A stretch of DNA of 54,983 nt, from assembly GCA_946491665.1 (NCBI GenBank), contig CAMLYL010000013.1, forward strand, positions 1 to 54,983. Reading direction: 5' to 3'. The translations under genes and the position numbers were made by a program. The notes under the pieces are model-generated. The model was not told the DNA's origin, made no database searches, and was given only the letters and a program-made list of their open reading frames with translations. This document shows positions 51,988-54,983 of this stretch, piece by piece (within the stretch, counting starts at the first letter, position 1; the number at the start of each line of letters is the position of its first letter). This DNA is from an uncultured Lachnospiraceae bacterium. Lineage in GTDB: Bacteria; Bacillota; Clostridia; Lachnospirales; Lachnospiraceae.

Positions 51988-54447
51988 ATGGAATTGCGTG
52001 CGTTTACAAGACAGGCCAGACAGGTAATACGTCTGGCGGCACAGTATGCCGGACATAATAAACAGAGGATGATCGGCACAGAGTATATATTAATTGGAAT
52101 GCTTCGGGAGAAGAACGGTGTTGCGGGACAGATTCTGCGGCAGATGGGGGTAGATCCGGAGTCTGTATGGCAGATGATTTGCGGCGTGGCTCTTCCGTCA
52201 GAGGGAGAACCGCCGGAAAAGATGGAGCCTGCACCGGAGGCGGAGGCGGTTCTGGAACAGTCTCATGAGATTGCGCGACAGTACGACAGCAGAGAAACCG
52301 GAACGGAGCATATGCTTCTGGCGATCATTCAGCAGCATGACTGTGCGGCTTCCCAGATGCTGATCAGCATCGGTACCAATGTCGGACATATTTATGCAGA
52401 GATTCTGGTTGCAATGGGAAAAGAAGCGGAGTTTTCCAGGGAAAAGGTAAAACAGCTCCGAACCGGGAAGACTTCGGATAAGGGTTCGGCATCTCTTCTG
52501 GAAAAATATTCCACTGATCTGACGGCCCGGGCGGCCGCCGGCGCTCTGGATCCCCTGATTGGACGGGAGACAGAGCTTCGGAGAATGATCCAGATTTTAA
52601 GCCGCAGGGGAAAAAATAATCCCTGTCTGATCGGAGAACCGGGTGTGGGAAAGACAGCCATCGTGGAAGGACTGGCTCAGTATATTGCCCGGGATGCAGT
52701 GCCGGAGCATCTTCTGGGAAAGCGGATTCTGACTCTGGATGTTCCGGGCATGGTTGCGGGGACAAAATACCGGGGTGAGTTTGAGGAAAGGATGAAAGGG
52801 ATCATAAAGGAAGTGCAGAATGCAGGAAATGTGATTCTTTTCATAGATGAGCTTCATACCATTATCGGCGCCGGAGGGGCAGAGGGATCCCTGGATGCGG
52901 CCAATATTCTGAAGCCCGCTCTGTCCCGGGGGGCGATCCGGATCATCGGAGCCACTACGGTGGAGGAGTATCGGAAGCATATCGAGAAGGATGCGGCTCT
53001 GGAGCGCCGGTTTCAGTCTGTAACGGTGGAGGAACCGGATGAAGAACAGACAATAGAAATTCTGCGGGGGCTGAAGAGCAGATATGAGAAGCATCATCAG
53101 GTGGTGATTACGGAGGCGGCTGTCCGTGCGGCGGCTGAGCTGTCTGCCCGGTATATCAGTGAACGGTTCCTTCCGGATAAAGCGATTGATCTGATGGATG
53201 AAGCTGCTTCCAGAATGCATCTGACAGGTTTTGATCAGTCGGAGCAGATGATGCGGGACAGAGAACAGATGCGTCAGCTTCAGGAACAGATGGAAGAGGC
53301 GATCGCAGAGGGAGATATTGCAGGCGCTTCCAGACTGCGCCGGGAACGGCAGCAGCTTCAGGATACCTATGATCAGCTGATGAAAAAATATCACAGGAAG
53401 CTTTCAGCGAACAAGCTGACAGTTGGAGAAAATGAAGTGGCGGATGTGGTTTCCCAGTGGACCCGTATTCCGGTAAAACGTCTGACAGAGAGCGAAGCGT
53501 CCCGGCTGAAGAGGATGGAAAGCGCGCTTCATAAGCGTGTGATTGCCCAGGATGAAGCGGTTTCTGCTGTGGCCAAAGCTGTACGCCGCGGAAGAGTGGG
53601 GCTGAAAGATCCGTCCCGTCCTATCGGTTCCTTCCTGTTTCTCGGGCCTACCGGAGTTGGAAAGACCGAGATCTCCAAGGCGCTTGCCCAGGAGGTGTTT
53701 GGTACAGAAGAAGCGATGATCCGTGTGGATATGTCGGAATATATGGAGAAGCACAGTGTTTCAAAACTGATCGGCTCTCCGCCGGGATATGTGGGGTATG
53801 ATGAGGGCGGCCAGCTTTCAGAGCAGGTACGCAGACACCCCTACGCAGTCATTCTTTTTGATGAGATTGAGAAAGCGCACCCGGATGTGTTCAATATTTT
53901 GCTGCAGGTGCTGGATGATGGTCATATTACGGATTCTCAGGGGCGTAAGGTAGATTTCAAGAATACTATCATTATTATGACTTCCAATGCGGGGGCACAG
54001 TCTATCATCGAACCGAAAAAACTGGGATTCGCGGTCAAAGAGGATGCCGGAGCGGATTATCAGCGGATGAAATCCAATGTAATGGAGGAGGTTCGCAGGA
54101 TTTTCAAGCCGGAATTTCTTAACCGGATTGATGAGATTATCGTGTTCCATGCATTGACGAAGGAACACATGAAAAAAATTGTTGCACTGATGACGAAGGA
54201 ACTGCAGGAACGGTGCAGGAAGCAGATGGAGATTTCCCTGAATATCCGGGACAGTGTAAAGAAATATATTGTAGAAAAAGCTTACGATCCCAAATACGGA
54301 GCGCGTCCTCTGCGGCGGATGATTCAGACGAAGGTAGAAGACGCTCTGGCAGACGAGATTCTCGCCGGGAACGTGAAACGGGGAGATACCGTGAATGTCA
54401 GCGTAAAGCGGGATAAAGTGGTGTTTGAGACGGTGAAGGAAATTTAG
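51988..54447 (+). CDS. clpC: ClpC, AAA+ protease ATPase subunit
   Basis: An 819-residue Hsp100 unfoldase. The N-terminal ClpN double repeat is about 3-145. D1 has Walker A GEPGVGKT (Lys222). The middle coiled coil with a UVR-like segment is about 420-470, and D2 has Walker [10 protein letters not shown] (Lys559) and the C-terminal lid. It feeds proteins to ClpP; the ClpP-binding loop should lie in D2. ATG 51988 is preferred over TTG 51973, since GGAGG lies 8 bases upstream of it. No mcsA, mcsB or ctsR is adjacent. radA follows after 1 base. Confidence 0.95.
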   Translation: MELRAFTRQARQVIRLAAQYAGHNKQRMIGTEYILIGMLREKNGVAGQILRQMGVDPESVWQMICGVALPSEGEPPEKMEPAPEAEAVLEQSHEIARQYDSRETGTEHMLLAIIQQHDCAASQMLISIGTNVGHIYAEILVAMGKEAEFSREKVKQLRTGKTSDKGSASLLEKYSTDLTARAAAGALDPLIGRETELRRMIQILSRRGKNNPCLIGEPGVGKTAIVEGLAQYIARDAVPEHLLGKRILTLDVPGMVAGTKYRGEFEERMKGIIKEVQNAGNVILFIDELHTIIGAGGAEGSLDAANILKPALSRGAIRIIGATTVEEYRKHIEKDAALERRFQSVTVEEPDEEQTIEILRGLKSRYEKHHQVVITEAAVRAAAELSARYISERFLPDKAIDLMDEAASRMHLTGFDQSEQMMRDREQMRQLQEQMEEAIAEGDIAGASRLRRERQQLQDTYDQLMKKYHRKLSANKLTVGENEVADVVSQWTRIPVKRLTESEASRLKRMESALHKRVIAQDEAVSAVAKAVRRGRVGLKDPSRPIGSFLFLGPTGVGKTEISKALAQEVFGTEEAMIRVDMSEYMEKHSVSKLIGSPPGYVGYDEGGQLSEQVRRHPYAVILFDEIEKAHPDVFNILLQVLDDGHITDSQGRKVDFKNTIIIMTSNAGAQSIIEPKKLGFAVKEDAGADYQRMKSNVMEEVRRIFKPEFLNRIDEIIVFHALTKEHMKKIVALMTKELQERCRKQMEISLNIRDSVKKYIVEKAYDPKYGARPLRRMIQTKVEDALADEILAGNVKRGDTVNVSVKRDKVVFETVKEI

Positions 54448-54448
54448 T

Positions 54449-54928
54449 ATGGCAAAGGGTAAAAATACGATTTTTTTCTGCCAGCAGTGCGGCTATGAAT
54501 CTGCAAAATGGATGGGGCAGTGTCCGGCCTGTAAAGAGTGGAATACGTTTGTGGAGGAGCCGGCAGCCCCGAAAACTCCGGGCCGGACTGCGGCGCAGAC
54601 ATCTGCCGCAAAAGCTTCGGCTGCCGCTGCAGAACCTGTGGCTTTATCCGGTGTGGAGATGAGCAGTCAGAGCAGGTTTACTACCGGAATCGGCGAACTG
54701 GATCGGGTACTGGGAGGCGGGATTGTTCCCGGCTCCCTGGTTCTGGTAGGCGGTGATCCCGGTATCGGAAAATCCACTCTGCTTCTGCAGGTCTGCAGGA
54801 ATCTGGCGGAGGCCCGCCGGAAAGTACTTTATATTTCCGGAGAGGAGTCTCTGCAGCAGATAAAGCTCCGTGCCCGGAGGATCGGTGAATTTTCAGATTC
54901 TCTGCGGCTGCTCTGTGAGACAAATCTG
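54449..54928 (+). CDS. radA: RadA DNA repair protein, 5' part (cut by adapter)
   Basis: The first 160 codons of RadA, normally about 450 residues, a branch-migration ATPase in recombinational repair. The N-terminal zinc finger has Cys11, Cys14, Cys28, Cys31 (CQQC, CPAC). The linker is Ala/Thr-rich. The RecA-like core has Walker A GGDPGIGKST (Lys108) and ISGEES. After ETNL the frame enters foreign adapter sequence and stops 8 codons later, so the apparent stop at 54952 is artificial. It starts one base after the clpC stop, a common clostridial order. Confidence 0.93.
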
Positions 54929-54983
54929 AAGTCGGAGGCCAAGCGGTCTTAGGAAGACAAATTGACAACTCAACTCCTTGGCT
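54929..54983. other. Sequencing adapter at contig end (not genomic)
   Basis: From 54929 to 54960 the sequence matches, from memory, the 32-base MGI/BGI read-through adapter beginning AAGTCGGAGGCC. Then come 10 bases (54961-54970) where the sample barcode belongs, and CAACTCCTTGGCT (54971-54983), the next constant part of the same adapter. It is therefore assembly contamination. Confidence 0.93.

Noticed and set aside
54449-54952. A complete 167-residue RadA variant or a radA pseudogene
   Set aside because: The frame ends in adapter sequence, not in genomic DNA.

Overview
The window looks like a complete, unfinished contig from a low-to-mid GC anaerobic Firmicute of the Lachnospiraceae/Clostridia type, probably a gut isolate. 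The basis is the gene families and their order: a clostridial V-type ATPase operon in Enterococcus ntp order, an XpaC/TelA pair, AzlCD, ClpC, a two-subunit glutamate synthase and many multi-domain lipoproteins. Strong AGGAGG ribosome sites and sigma-A type promoters fit as well. The left end starts inside a dispersed hairpin repeat. The right end runs into an MGI/BGI-type sequencing adapter, so the last gene (radA) is cut by the assembly and not by biology.

Layout, left to right. 1-2.7 kb: repeat copies, then xpaC-telA (envelope stress/anion resistance families). 2.7-9.7 kb: a radical SAM enzyme on the minus strand, a DUF815 AAA ATPase, a beta-CASP metallo-beta-lactamase ribonuclease-like protein, a methylglyoxal-synthase-like protein that lacks key catalytic residues, and a membrane-anchored polysaccharide deacetylase with Ig-like repeats. 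9.8-13.7 kb: a heterodimeric ABC exporter and a cysteine-less rhodanese. 13.7-22.9 kb: a 420-bp control region with a palindromic operator candidate, then the nine-gene V-ATPase operon ntpFIKECGABD. The rotor subunit carries the full sodium-site motif.

22.9-31.3 kb: a URO-D family gene divergent from a LysR regulator; a transmembrane XRE regulator translationally coupled to a BNR-propeller lipoprotein; a zinc-ribbon protein; PTS enzyme I; an orphan ABC solute-binding lipoprotein. 31.3-35.7 kb: a Gfo/Idh/MocA oxidoreductase (minus), a TrpR-like YerC, nifS-nifU and azlCD (minus). 35.8-41.6 kb: a partial cobalamin operon (cbiB, cobD, cbiP, cobO, cbiC) followed by a peptidoglycan amidase. 41.7-47.9 kb: gltB-gltD behind a promoter followed at once by an intrinsic terminator. 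48.1-55 kb: two tRNA-Leu genes, a SprT/YgjP-like metallopeptidase, a lipoprotein divergent from an SH3 membrane protein, a YtrA-type GntR regulator with clpC, and the truncated radA.

Most of the window is housekeeping metabolism: ion-motive force, nitrogen assimilation, Fe-S assembly, corrinoid synthesis and PTS. No prophage, insertion sequence or CRISPR array is visible. The least explained items are the dispersed two-hairpin repeat, the degenerate methylglyoxal synthase, the transmembrane XRE/propeller pair, the promoter-proximal terminator of gltBD, and the operator palindromes that sit on predicted transcription starts.
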